A stretch of 64,000 nt of DNA, taken from Clitopilus passeckerianus (Eukaryota > Basidiomycota > Agaricomycetes > Agaricales > Entolomataceae). Shown in pieces: positions 12,017 through 24,798 of this stretch (position 1 is its first letter; each line of letters starts with the position of its first letter). The stretch spans positions 310,001-374,000 of the forward strand of contig CALYLX010000139.1 of the NCBI GenBank assembly GCA_944990035.1, written 5' to 3'. The position numbers and the translations under genes are program-made. Under the pieces are notes generated by a model, which was given only the letters and a program-made list of their open reading frames with translations, searched no databases and was not told the origin of the DNA.

Positions 12017-15016
12017 ATCATGAGAGTAGCAAGAGCCTTGGGTTTCCGTTTGCAATCATATCGACTCTCAGTCTCAGATGAAAAGAAGCATGCCAATAGT
12101 CGAACTGCATGGTAACAATTCTCCGGCTGGAAAGGGTGCCTGGGAGTTTTCATACAGCCGACAGACTTGCCGTAAACGACTCCGCACCGCCATGGTCTTC
12201 ATAGCGCTCATTTGACTTGGAATAGCACGTTCACGAGGCCAAGCAACATGTGCTCGCACCTGTAGGCTGCTTGGACTAAATTATGCATTTTTCTTGAGCG
12301 ACAACTTGGTCAATAATGAGCTCTAGCGTCTAATCTCTAGCTTTCTGAGTTGATCCGGCGACTCCAATGCTCATGAAAAGCGATCCATCAGAAAAGCTCT
12401 CGACATCTTGCCACAAGAAACCCGACATGTGAACGGCAACTGCGTTCAAACCACAGGACCATACTGCTGTGAAGCCATAGCTTTCCGTATCGGCATCCGA
12501 CTCTACGGGAAGGTTGTACGTTTCTCGGGAGTTTCTCAGGTCGTTTGCTTCTGACATATGCTCTCGAAATCCTCCAACATCATCGCAAGCTGAAAGCCTA
12601 GGTGGACGGAAGAAAATTTGCTCATCTCTGAGAGGATCTGCCGTATCAATCAACTTTCGAGATTTCCTCAAACTCATCTTCATGACATGGCTGGGGTAAA
12701 ATCTAAGAGACCGGTGGAACGAGGACCGGTTCAGGGGAACAGAACCAGGCTTGATGCTGCTTGATGGTGTCTGTCAAGCAGACTCCGCTTCGAAGACGGT
12801 GGTGTGCACATGAGATGGATGCTGTTCTGCCGAGGATCATTCATTGTGAAAATGATGAGCGACCTGGGTTCTATTCGTATGATGCTAGCGGCCATATCTT
12901 CAACAACAAGTGCACGATTGGCTGAAACGATGGGAGGGAAAGACAAATGGTCGAATAAAATTATGCTACACATTGACAAGGGAAGGTAACTCAAGACCTG
13001 AGCAAAGACAACAGATTTATTCTGAGGTGCCGTACTCGCCGTCAGGACCACAACGTTTCAACTAGATACCTTGTTTTTAAAGTGATAATCTGCCCGGCTT
13101 TCGTGATAAGCAAGGGTTGTGCTCAATTTAAGTCGTTATATGGCTGTTTGATATTTATCTGGTTGCTCGTGCGCGGAGTATCCCGCTTACCTGGCTAGGT
13201 CAGGACAGTTCTGATAGATTGTCAGTTATTCGCAATGCCTCGAGCCAATTTGGGCTTACAAGTTGCTTCTCTGAGTGTTCGAGTCCATGTCCTAGTCCCA
13301 GACAGCACTGCCAATCAGAGTCAGAAGCACTGGACGCGTCTGATCACGTGCTGGGAACCTTCCTTTTAAATGAACGCGTCGCTACCGCGACTGTGCCAAT
13401 GTTTGACCTGGACGGCGGTGGCACCCTATTACATCCAGCGAACAATGCTGGTGGCGTCAAGAAACCGCTCTGCCTGCACGCGATATGCGCATTCTGTCGG
13501 ATCTACCAGGCTTGAGCCAGCCAAGCCATGAATCAGACGGCCTTCCCACTGTCATATGTTTCCTGATTATTCTTAGTCGACCCCCAAAATGCAGAGCTCG
13601 GCGCGGTTTTCGTCATCCGCGGAACTAAATGGCCTTTAAAGTGTCCAGAAGGAAGCCTAAGGCTGTGTACTTATGCACAACGTCATTATATGCATCGTAA
13701 CCTCGGTCGTCCTATGTCTGGGGTGATTATATGCGTCATATATACAACTGACGTGGTCCAGAAACTTGTGTCTGGCTGCTATCTGGACGAATTGCTACCG
13801 CTGAAGCTCCTACCTCGAACATCATTGATGACATACTTTCGGATGAAGGGCTGCGACGAGTGTATCTGCTGCATCAAGGTACCTTCTGCCTCGTGTTCCA
13901 TTGGCACCTCGTGCTTCTCAGCTGGATTCGGTATGGGTGGATGTACGCCGCTCAGTCTGATCTTGGCGGAGGCAAGCTAGAAGGATAATGACTTTTAATA
14001 GGAGAGTTAATTATTCCCTGCGGAGGCCGATGGTCCTGTGATCCATCTAAGCGAGACTTGAGGACGCTAGGCAGCCGTTCTGACAAGGCTCGCCAGTGAT
14101 TTGCGGATAGAGCGATCGTGTATATGCACCTTTCTAGAGGGCTATATACCCCCTTTTCTTGGGTCAAGAACCTGACCGAGTCACACTCCCACAGGCTCCC
14201 GTTTCGATTGTGATTGCATACGTAGAACTGGACATCATTGCCTTTCACATCATTCTCGGGGCTGCTGGCCTTCCATCAGCCTTTCTACCACGCCTTTTAG
14301 TCCTGTATCAGGGTACATTGCATGTATTCAATGTGAGCTTCCACAGAAATGACTACATCCGAACTCACTTTTCCTCGTCCTTCACATAGACAGAGATGAA
14401 CAAACCATCCACTCATCGCATGCAGGGCTACCACAGACGTTCTGTTGCGGAAACGGGGATCGGTCCGATTGGGGGTCATGTGTCCCTTCGGTCCTGGGCT
14501 GGATTCTGTGGCAACTTTCAAGAATCGCCCATTCTTCTCTCGATTGGGCACCAGACCCTAGACGAAGTAGCCTATATTAGGAGCATCTCCAAAGGGATAG
14601 AAGAAATCTGTATAGAAAATTGACCTGCCGAGGCGAGTGGAGAGTCTTCCAGTGTCGTCTCGAAGACAATTTGTCATAGAACTCATAGAGGCTACCAAAT
14701 TCAGGTTTCCATCCCCCTTGGAGCCCTCTCGAAGCTGGATGAAGGAGCTGATTAATTCTGGCTCACCCTCGTGAGGTGCAATGGGTTTATCGGCTGATCG
14801 GATGTGATGATGTCGATTACCAAAACGGGGACAGTTCTGTTAGCCGACACGTTACGACGGAAATTTACACAGGGTTCGTGACAAGGACTTCATCTCCCGT
14901 TTCTGCCTCGTGTACCTGGAATACGGTCTCGCTCTCTGCGGGGTCACGTTTCGGAGGTGTATGATTTGTCGATCTTTCCGGGCTCACTCATCGACACTCT
15001 AACCGCTACCACTACC
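12017..15016. other. Intergenic stretch without a supported gene
   Basis: About 3 kb with no gene that can be defended. The best open frame is 12683-12330 on the minus strand (117 codons, acidic and Ser-rich, no recognised motif, no clear partner exon). Others near 13219-13515 (+) and 14248-13952 (-) have irregular composition and no neighbours in phase. The last 300 bases form the probable promoter and 5' leader of the aminopeptidase gene. Confidence 0.4.
12330..12683 (-). CDS. Possible small hypothetical protein
   Basis: A 117-codon ATG-to-stop frame, N-terminally basic and C-terminally mixed, without signal peptide, membrane segment or recognised motif. It is listed only because it is the longest coherent frame between the membrane-protein gene and the aminopeptidase gene. 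It may be chance. Confidence 0.15.
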   Translation of the reverse strand: MKMSLRKSRKLIDTADPLRDEQIFFRPPRLSACDDVGGFREHMSEANDLRNSRETYNLPVESDADTESYGFTAVWSCGLNAVAVHMSGFLWQDVESFSDGSLFMSIGVAGSTQKARD

Positions 15017-18000
15017 ATGGCACCACCCCCACCCCCAATGTGTTTGCCCTTTACCTCAAAACCGAGGCGTCGGCTATCCTGGTCAAGCGCTGTCCCTCCA
15101 CCTGCTTCGCCCAGAGATACCATGACCCGCCGACCTTCAGAATCGCCCACGCCCACAATTCGTAATGACGATGACGACGACGATCGGCTAACCTTTAAAA
15201 CCGACTCTGAAAAGTGGGACGTTCCTCAAACACTCCCTGAATTTCAGACCAGTAAGAAGGGCAAGCCGTCGTTGAAGCGTTCCAACACCATGACTGGTAC
15301 CAAGAAGTCTACGAAGTCGACGGGAGGGTCCAGTAAATGGGGCTATGGATGGGGAATTGGGAAGAAGCAGAAAGAGAAAGAGCTGGAGGCTGAGCAGACG
15401 GCTTCCATGACTTCCGAGACCAATTTGCCACTCTACGAACCCCCAATGACTTCGTCACCCCCCTCAAACCCTCCAACACGCAGCAATTCTCAATCGACCC
15501 AAGCCAGCCGGTCTACCCAGAAGTCTCAATCCACTCAGCGGTCGCAACGATCTCAACTTTCTCAAGCCAGCCAGGGGACAGCCAAACCGGACCTGCAGCG
15601 GGGCGACTCTCAGAGGAGCCATGCAAGCAACTCGACAGCACGCACCCTCGCCAGCAAGGTCCTGCCTCCTACACCTGGCTCCTCGCGGCCTCACCTCTAC
15701 CCCAATGACTCCTCCAGCACCCTCGTCGGATCCGCCCTGGAACGCAAAATGAATGAAACTGACTCCTTCCAGGACGACCGTGACACCATTGACCGGCTGG
15801 AGAAGCTGCGGGAACTCATGGCTCAGCAAACGCTCGACTATTAGTCAGTTCATTCACCTATTTCACCTCTTTAAATTTTCTCATCTCTTCACAGTGTTAT
15901 CCCCAACGAGGACGCACATGGATCTGAAATTGTGGCCGACAGTGACCAAAGAAGGCAATATATAACTTTGTGAGTGCTTTGCATATTGAACCCTGGAGAT
16001 CGGTCCTGATCGATTCGTAGATTCTATGGCTCTTCTGGCGATGCGGTGGTTACCATGAACAATGCCTACTTGTTCGTTGACGCACGGTACTGGGTTCAAG
16101 CTAAGCACTCCGTGGACAAGAATTGGACCGTCGTGCGGGCGGGCGATGTGGGCCAACCAAAGGACTGGATGGAATGGATTGTGGTATGTTTTTTGAACAT
16201 TTTCAAACATTATCCCAGCTCATTATTGCGCAGGGCCGAGCACAAGCCAGCAGGATTGGCATAGATGGGCGAATGATTTCTCATGAGAAGGCTCAGCTTC
16301 TTTCGAATAAATTAGACAAGACGTCAAAGCTAGTTTTCCCAACCCAAAATCTCATCGATCTGGTTTGGAAGGACAAGCCACAGAAATCAAAGGCACCAAT
16401 ATATTTACAACCCATAGAATTTACTGGTGAGCATCCTTCAACTCCAATGAATTCCATTACTCATGTTTAATCAGGCGTCAGTGCGCACACCAAACTCATG
16501 AAGCTACGTGAATGGATTCGAGCCCAACCGCCTTCTGTTCCTTCCTATTCGAAAACTCCGGCAACACCGCAGCAAATGCAGGCTGGGACTCTGATTTCTT
16601 CCCTGTCTGCCATAGCTTACTTGCTGAACATCCGTGGTTCTGACATCCCCCACAACCCTCTATTTCACGCTTACCTATACGTCGGCATCGACAAGGCCGT
16701 GATTTTCCTGGATGCAAGCAAGGTCGTCCCTGAAACAGCGGATTACCTCGCGGGATTGAACGTAGAGAGGAAGGAATATCTTGAACTCTGGACGTTCCTG
16801 CGATCTCGAGGGTGGGGTGAAGGAAAGGTTTGTCTGTTGCTCAAATTGTTTGATTACGATACTCAATTCAGCCTTCTAGATTCTCATCTCTGCGGAAACC
16901 TCGCAGGCTATTTCACTCATGCTCACTCATTATCGATACACTGTCGCCCCATCTTACGTCGACAGTATGATGGCTGTCAAGAATGACACGGAGCTCGAAG
17001 GGATGAAGAGAGCGTATCTTCGTGACGGAGCGTCTTTCGTAGGTGTCAAATTACATCGTCACGGTATCCACATTCTCACCCATGCTTTGCAGGTCCGATT
17101 CCTGGCATGGCTCGAGGCCAAACTCCAAGATGGCTACGACATTACTGAATGGGAGGCTGCCTCTCGCTTGACGGAGTTCAGGAGGCACAACAAGCACTTT
17201 ATGGGCATCGCCTACAAATCTATTTCCGCCACAGGTGCCAATGCTGCCCTTCCCCACTATACACCTCGCAAGTCCACGGCCAAGATGATCGAACGTGATA
17301 CGCCATACCTCAAGTGGGTCTTACACTTGTCCGTCAAATTCTGTGTACTCACATTTTCATTAGTGATTCTGGAGGACAGTACCGAGATGGGACTTGCGAT
17401 ACTACCCGCACGGTTCACTTCGGCCGACCGACAACAGAACAGTGTGAAGCGTATACACGAGTTTTGCAAGGCCATGTGAGTCATGTTCAAAATTCCGCAA
17501 AAACGCATCGAATACTAATATTGGATTCGCTTAGATTGCCATTGACTCTGCCGTTTTCCCTGAAGGCACCTCGGGTCGCCAATTAGACGTTCTGGCCCGC
17601 AAGGCACTGTGGAAAGATGGCATGAACTATATGGTACGTTACCCCGCGTTTATCTTCACAACTCCGGATCTTAACATTGGCCTCACCTTTGCAGCATGGA
17701 ACTGGTCATGGATTTGGCTCGTTCTTAACCGTGCATGAAGGCCCTCAAAGCTTCTCGAGCGACGTCGCTTTGGTTCCAGGACACGTTATCACTAATGAAC
17801 CTGGTTTCTGTAAGTAAACACGCCTACACCACGTTGTTATCTATACTGACAGGACCATCATCATGACAGATCTCGAAGGCAAATGGGGAATGAGAATAGA
17901 GTCCGCACTTGCGGTACGTCGAGTGAGGGTAAGCCTAGACGCTTCAAAAGTTTACCGGCGGCAAATCTGATTTCGTTCTTTTTCCTTACAGACCAAGAAC

Positions 18001-18302
18001 GAGTTTAATGGAAACGTCTGGCTCGGGTTCGAGCGGTTGACGTGTGTACCAATCCAGACACGCATGGTCAAGGACAGCATGTTGACGAAGGAGGAGAAAG
18101 CATGGCTCAAGGTGAGGCTCACCACCTTCGTCTCTTGTACCAACGTCTAATTTCGGTTCAGGACCATAACTCAAGGTGCTGGGATAAGCTGAGCCCTCTT
18201 CTCCAAGATGACAAGCGTGCCTTGAAGTGGCTCAAGCGCGAAGCAGAGCGAGGCATAGGACTCGCTCAAGGCCCTGGTGGCATCAACATTGACTGGGATT
18301 AG
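15017..18302 (+). CDS. Xaa-Pro aminopeptidase (M24B) with a long disordered N-terminal extension
   Basis: Predicted 878-residue protein from 13 exons: 15017..15843, 15895..15969, 16021..16183, 16234..16426, 16475..16827, 16880..17038, 17093..17313, 17364..17475, 17535..17633, 17695..17809, 17870..17928, 17992..18111 and 18162..18302. The first 260 residues are low-complexity (Ser, Gln, Lys, Pro) and contain a dense SQ/TQ cluster encoded at about 15483-15580. From residue about 260 the creatinase-type N-domains begin ([12 protein letters not shown]) and lead into the pita-bread catalytic domain. All five metal ligands are visible: Asp in NDSGGQY, Asp in DGTCDTTRT, His in HGTGHGF, Glu in TNEPGF and Glu in MRIESAL. 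It should remove N-terminal residues before proline. The apparent TAG at 15842-15844 is spliced out: TA before the intron joins T after it to give the second Tyr of DYYVIP. The start ATG at 15017 has a good ACCATGG context. Confidence 0.93.
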
Positions 18303-18672
18303 TCCTGACGCCTGTTAGGCTAACTTATGATCGTCCATTCTTCATTTCTGTATTGCGACACCCCTCTTGTTACATTTTTTTCGTTTCCTTCTTTACCGTC
18401 ATACCACTACGTATTTTATATCCCCTGGCTGTGCCACTAAAAGCATGTCATTAGGACTCGCAACCAGCGACACCCCATATTCTTCATTCGGATTTCTGTA
18501 CTTTTTAGTATTATACCGTGGCCGTCGTGCTCTCACACATACATACATACACCCTGACGGACACAATAGATTGCCTTCTTCTTTGTATACATCGCCTGCG
18601 TGAATCTCGTAAATGGACAAAGTATAATAGAGTACAAGATATAAGAAAGAAGCATCGTAGGACACGCATGAA

Positions 18673-21130
18673 TCACCGCCGTTGGGTTTTGCCTCCCTTC
18701 CGTTTTCCAGCAAACAGATGTTTCGGCTGCAAGAGATTTGTTAGAAAAATGCTGGTGAAGATCACAAGAGACTCGTACCATTTTTGTTCGGATAGCACGG
18801 TCGCTCTCTCCGGCCTTGCCAATCATATTACGAGCTCTCTGTCCGAGGTTGCGTAGCTCGATAGCCTTCTTGGCTTGCTGTAGAAGATGGGGCGGTAAGC
18901 ACCAATCCATGCGAAATTGACTCATGAAATCACGAACCGCGGGATCACGCAAGCCAGACAACAACCTGTTCCCTCTAGGTGCTCTCCTATCCACAGCAAC
19001 CACAGCCCCAGAATTGCCCTTCGCCCTCTTCAACTTCGGAGCCTCATCATCATCAACATCCATCCACCCGTCTTCACCTTCACCAGATCCAGCCCCACTG
19101 CCATCAGAATCCATATCCACATCCTCATCTTCCGCATCATCGCGCTTCCTCTTAGCGCCCTGGATCTTCGCCAACATAGCTGCGCGTTCTTGAATGCGGC
19201 TGGGATCGTATCCGGCTTTGGTGAGCTCGGAGGTGAGCTCGGTGATGGTTCGCAGACCGGCGGTACGGGGGAGCTTGGCTCCGTTCTTCAAGGCCTTTTT
19301 GTTATGTTGTGAGATGAGACGGTGACCCTTCGCGCTGGCCAATTCGGCAGCTTCGCGTTCATCATCAGAATCAAACTGCAGAGATTAAAGTTAGATAGAT
19401 GGAGGATATAATATAAAAAATTGGGCACCATATCTTCCTCGCTATCGTAGAAGCCTTCCGCAGCGAGACGCTCTTCTTCACGCTCAAGAGCATCAAGTTT
19501 CTCAGCGATATCAGGATCGATGAAGTCCGCGATATTCTTGCCGTCCATGATTTCAGGGATGATATCCTGCTTCCATTCTGGGTTGGCCAGAAAGTAATCC
19601 TCTGAAAAACACATTATAATCAGTATCAAGAGTAACCATGAAATCGAAATGAAACCGACGTTTGAGATTGATATTATATACACCTGCACCACCTTCCTCG
19701 GCCTCGACATCCCTGGCAAGCCTCCTCCTCTCCGGATCCTCCTTATCGTACTTCTTCTTGTTCTTCGCACCCTCGGGAATGTGAGGAGCCCTGACCACAT
19801 CGTCTCGGGGTTTAGGCTGAGCGACGTGTATCCTGTTAATGACATTGTTGATCTTGCTGCCCTTAATCTTGGTATCGACTCTGTGGGCAAGGAGAGCATC
19901 ACAAGCAACGTTCTTAACGTTCATGACGCCTTCCTCGGAGTAGCAGGATGTCTGGACGCAGATAACGTTGCAGGTGTCGATGATTTCCTGGACAAGTGCT
20001 TTGGGTTCGGGGGCGAGGTCTTCGAGACGGGTGACATCGATTTTGTTGATCACGAGAAGGGTAGGCTTGTTGCTGAAAAGAGGTTTAATGGAGTGGAAAA
20101 GTTTACACTTTGTCAAGGTGAAATTAGTAGATGCAAAAAGAAAGATAGAAGAAATCTCACTTGTGCTTCCACTGTGTAGCCGCATTGTTCGCTGAGATCC
20201 ATGAAATATAATACACAACACTTGAGATGGGCAAGAGCAGTGATACTCTGCATCTCAATGGTGTTCATTTCCTCGAGGGGATGGTCAAGAATACCGGGGG
20301 TATCAATAACTTGCCATCGGAGATATTTGTAGTCAAGATGACCGACGAAGAGAGATTTTGTGGTGAATGCGTAGGGCTGGACATCGACATCGGCTCTGGT
20401 CACCTTGTTCATGAAGGATGACTTGCCAACGTTGGGATAGCCACAGACAATGAGGGTTCGGGTGTTCGGATCTATAGCGGGAAGACGGGAGATGTGTTGA
20501 CGGACTTGCTCAAGATATGCAAGTGGGTCTTTTTGGCGGCGCATGATAGTGGCCATGCTGAAAATGTGTATATTAGAGTCATTAATATTCATTCGAACCG
20601 TTCCTACTCACCGACCGAGAGCGGCCCTTTTGAGTTGCTTGCATCGGTACAAAGAGTCACCAAATTTAAGGAGACGACAGTAGTCTTTTGCGACCTGGTC
20701 AATGAGATGTTTGGCAGTCCGTAGCTGACCAAGAGCAAGCTTGTAATGGTTCTTGTCATAAAGAACGTTCAGCAGAGACGAGAGGAATGGATGTAGATCC
20801 TGTTAAAAGCATCAGTAAAAGTCGCAAGCTGATAAATTAGCTTGAAGCCCACATCAAGCAGCGGAAATTCGGTCAAGATCCCAGTCAACTTCTCCTCGAA
20901 AGCATCCTGCGTGAACTTGACTTTTCTCATATAAAAGTTCCTTATCCTACTGATCTTGAAGTTCTTGTGAATGACCTGGAGAACGCATGAAAGCCTCAGC
21001 AATACGATCTCGAACCAGAGCACAATTTACGCACCGTAGGGGTCTTTCGTTGGGTTTTGGACAGGACAATGTCCAGGAAGTCCGCTGCCGTAGGCACGGG
21101 GGAGATTGCCTTGAGCCCACTTGTCGACAT
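18673..21130 (-). CDS. NOG1: Nucleolar GTP-binding protein 1 (60S ribosome assembly GTPase)
   Basis: Predicted 683 residues (yeast Nog1 has 647). Exons: 21130..21035, 20975..20853, 20799..20612, 20557..20161, 20107..19684, 19601..19429, 19375..18779 and 18726..18673; every phase fits. The N-terminal helical region of the family ([17 protein letters not shown]...) precedes the Obg/TrmE-type G domain with G1 [10 protein letters not shown]3 DTPGILDHP and G4 NKID. Next come the NOG1-specific segment after [10 protein letters not shown], an acidic stretch, and the typical basic end [16 protein letters not shown]. Nog1 joins nucleolar pre-60S particles and threads its C-terminus into the exit tunnel during maturation. 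The gene converges on the aminopeptidase gene, with 370 bp between stops. Its promoter is shared head-to-head with the F-box gene that begins at 21366. Confidence 0.96.
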
Positions 21131-21365
21131 CGTGGCTTACAACGGCGGCAAAGATTGGAGAAACGGTCTTGAGCTCGTCGTCCAAGTCGGTGCTGAAGGC
21201 GATCAAGATTTTTTCCTGAAAATATTCCCACAATCCCACGTGCCGATATCCCCAGTTAGTCGGCCGGATGTCAGCAGTACATATTGCACCGCGTTCAAAC
21301 CGCGTTTCCTGCGCTTTGTTTCGGCTTCGTCCCAGCCAAGTTCCAGCTATCCAAATCCACAGCAC

Positions 21366-22938
21366 ATGAATAGCAGTGCCATTCCGCGACTAATTGAAAT
21401 GGTACTTGGCTACTCTATAGGTCTCATTGAACGCGCCATCCTGGCCGTTTCTCGGAGACTTCATCAAGCCGCCTCCGAGAAAGGCTCCGGCTGCATATCT
21501 CGAAAACACTTCCAAGAAAGAGTTGATCTTCTACCCGAAATCATAGATGAGATAATTGACTGCCTTCACGATCACGACGACCGACATACACTCCTCGTGC
21601 TATGCCTAGTCTCCAAATACACCATGAAACGAAGCCGCCGTCTTCTCTTCTCAACCGTCCTCTTTCAGAACCGAAATGATAGAGACTTTGACACGTTTCT
21701 CAGCCTACTAGACGTTCCCTGGACGAGTCTCTCAGGGTCTGTACAAAAAATACACCTCCACCGTATCGGCCTCAAAGACCGTGTATATGAGTACGATACC
21801 AGCAGAAGCCAATCCCGCATCCTTTCCAACCTCCGTAATGTCAGATCACTCTGGCTAACCTCCGTGGCATGGGGTGCGTCCGTACCACTGTGCATTCTTA
21901 CACTCCTTGGAGCGCTTCCAATAACTGATATCCAGCTGGATAAAGTCACAATCACCTCGTCCAGGGGTATGAGGAACCTATTCTTGTGGTTCCCTCTTAC
22001 CGTGAAGACAATCTCAATGTACAATACCCAAGACTTTGATCAAGAATGGGACGAGGCCAACGACACTATTGATGCGCCTCAAGCAACTGTATACCAACTC
22101 CCCTGGCACTTCCAGGCCTTGGACACCTACACTCTCGTCAGATTCAGGCGGATGTGGGAACCTTTCCTCACAGATCCCTCCAACGTAAACCTCTCAGTCG
22201 ACGCGTTATACCTCCAACTCTCTGACCTGTGTTATCCGGAGAGACAACAATACCTACCCTTCGTATCTGAATTCATCCAACGCATCGCTCCTTCCGTCAA
22301 AAGCATCTCTCTGAATGTCCGTTTTGGGCTATCCGAGCGTGGTACGTACAACCTACCAGCAGTAACCTATCCACCTAAACTTACCCTTCCACCATCAGAC
22401 CCAACCCCCGCCTTCGAAGGCCTGGACCTCTCCAAATGCACCAACATCCGCAAAATCCACATGGGCCTCATCGAGGTTTTCCTCCCCTCCGAAATCCCAT
22501 TCTGGGTCTCCCTCATCCACAAGATGCTCTCCCCGCTCCTCGCCACTAGCTCACCCCTAGAAATCATCTTCACCATAGACCACGGCGTCGAGCTTATTGA
22601 ATCTGAGAGTATAGAACGACTAAGAATGTTTCCTTGGACGGAGGTGGTGACGAGCTTACATGAGAAATGTCAGTACCTGAGAAAGGTGGTGCTTAGGATT
22701 GGGACGCATTATCCGGAGAAGTGTGTATACCTGGATACGCTGCGTGCGACGGCGCTGAAGGAGTTAGAGGATGCGGGGCTGGTGAAGCTGCAGCAGTATC
22801 AGTGGAAGAACCGGGTTGATCCTATTGTGACGAGTGTAAGTCTACTAAATTGGAATTGTACGAGAAGGGTGCTGATTGTTGGGTCTTCAACAGTGGCCAT
22901 TACATTGGAGGGATGCGATGACGATAGATTCTAATTAG
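21366..22938 (+). CDS. F-box protein with LRR-like repeats
   Basis: Exons 21366..22835 and 22894..22938 (about 504 residues). An F-box lies at about residues 55-100 (VDLLPEIIDEIIDCLHDH and the LCLVSKYTMKRSRRLLF helix), followed by irregular L-x-L repeats of the agaricomycete type. Reading through the last intron also gives an open frame to 22934, but the GTAAGT donor and CAG acceptor are good, and splicing gives a short Trp-containing end. The product would be a substrate adaptor of an SCF ubiquitin ligase; its substrate is unknown. The open frame extends upstream to 21057, but that part overlaps the NOG1 first exon and is best ignored. The later ATG at 21366 is preferred. Confidence 0.8.
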
Positions 22939-24798
22939 ACACTAGCTCGGTTCGAGCATGTTTAGAGCCATTCTTCCTTGGGGTGTATGATTGGGATTCG
23001 TCACAACCTTCTTTCCTTCGAGTCATCATCGAGATAACCAGGTTTGAAACCTGCAATACCTTTCGTGTTTCCCCTTCAGGTCCCTAGAACTATACACGTC
23101 TACAATGACGCTGTACCATTGGCATGCCACTCTGCATACTCCATTGGAGATACTGTTCGACACGATTCATTAACTCCAACCCCTTGAGGAACCGGCGAAT
23201 GCCCCTAACCTACCCACGGAACCGACACCAACTGATCCACACCTTCTCACCACTACTTCCACCGACACCCATGCCTCGATCTAAGTAACAAAGACTGAAC
23301 CCAAGGCAGTCTCGCACGGCCAGGGCTAGGGACATGAACGATCGCGTATCGCGTCATTATGAGCCACGAGTCAATCCATGCGTGAAATGCGAGGCCGCCT
23401 GAGCCTCATGCAATCTGACCAAGCCAGAGAACAAGACGAACCTTTCGAGGACCGACCTTCGGATGGACATGCAAAGTAGACCAGAGTCGAGGAGGAGGAA
23501 ATTTTGGAGGGATCATCGGCACATATTGGGCGTCAATTTTTGATAGACGACTATAGCGGAACGGGTCTCATTGTTGTATCGGCAAGCGAGCGATATATTA
23601 TCGGCAGAAAGCTGACTTCTGAATGTCATTCGAACTAAGCGCGGAAGCCCTCGGTAGAGGTTTGACCATGTGAAGAAGTAGAAAAGTCGACGCCACCGAT
23701 CCAGACGGGTTTACAGGCCGAAAGTTCCAGTTCTTCACCGTCCGATAATTGGTTCTCCTCCAGACCTCTCCACTTCTTGTCGTTCAGAAGAGACCAATTA
23801 TCCAACACTGGACTGTCTAGAATTTGGGGTAGAGCGGGAGTATTCAAATTCACAAACGCGACCGGGCAGGGATAGGAGTAAGATGACCTCGAAACAGCAA
23901 GCAATTTTCCCAACTCGTGTAGACTGCAAGGAAACGTGACAAGCCAGAGGACATGCATGGTGAAGAAGTTGTAGAAAATCTGATGCCTGTTTCAAAGCCC
24001 GCACGAGGCAGGCTTGCTGACAGCTTTTGTTGGCTATTAGTTTGTCGTTTGTCGTCATGAGCCCTCTATTGTCAATAGTGAATTGCAAGACGATTGGCTA
24101 GGAGAGGTTTTGGGGACATGACGTGCTCGCAACGGGCCGTCGGATCTGTTGGATCTAGTGAAAGGAGGCTAGATGTACCTTTTCCCCAGGTCGTGCCATC
24201 TCTAGGGTGCATGGAGGTGCCAGCCTGTTCCGGGTCTATTCTATTTGGGTATGAATATTATAAGGGGAAATTTAGGTCCTTCATGTGTGTCACCTCCGTG
24301 AAGACTCGGAATTTGTTGAGGATTCCCTCTGCACAGTAAGTTGCCACTAACTAGCAACCGCGGGCGCAATACATCTTATTGTTTGATACTTATCATTATT
24401 GTGAGCGCAGGGACGATTTCTAGGGAAACGACGGAGATGGATTCGAGGAAAGTTAAATGTGAATGGTGGCTATGCTAAAATTGCGGAGTCCGGCACGTAT
24501 TTGTGGCATCGCCAACGGAGGAAGGCTAGTGGGGTCACCTCATGATCAGCCATGACTTGATCTCGCGAAAACTGATAAGAAGGCGTGAAGGACAGGCGGC
24601 GTGCAGTACATTCTACACGTTGATATCGATCGCCCAACAGCATGCAGCCTCGATTCCGTAGGCTAGCTTGAGAAGGGCACAGTTCTTCACTGAAACGAAT
24701 CTCACGGGCAACACATACAAAGCCCCTGAAAGTCTCCAACGCCACGGGCTGTGACCTGCTCCTCTTTTTCCCTGAACCACACAACGTCAGGCTCGACG
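22939..24798. other. Intergenic stretch, perhaps with a decayed coding fragment
   Basis: No gene is supported. A minus-strand frame at 23958-23635 (107 codons, ending in TSTEGFRA) has fairly normal composition and could be a remnant, but it has no recognised motif or neighbouring exon. 24240-24480 is AT-richer. The last 100 bases are the leader of the next F-box gene. Confidence 0.4.

Noticed and set aside
15842..15844. In-frame TAG apparently ending the aminopeptidase N-terminal extension
   Set aside because: A GT donor follows at once, and splicing to 15895 recreates the conserved DYYVIP motif; the stop is intronic.
21057..21365. Upstream extension of the F-box gene into NOG1
   Set aside because: It overlaps the first NOG1 exon and its start region; the inner ATG at 21366 is the better start.
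23000..23640. Possible retroelement remnant
   Set aside because: No gag, RT or integrase motif, LTR or target-site duplication could be recognised.
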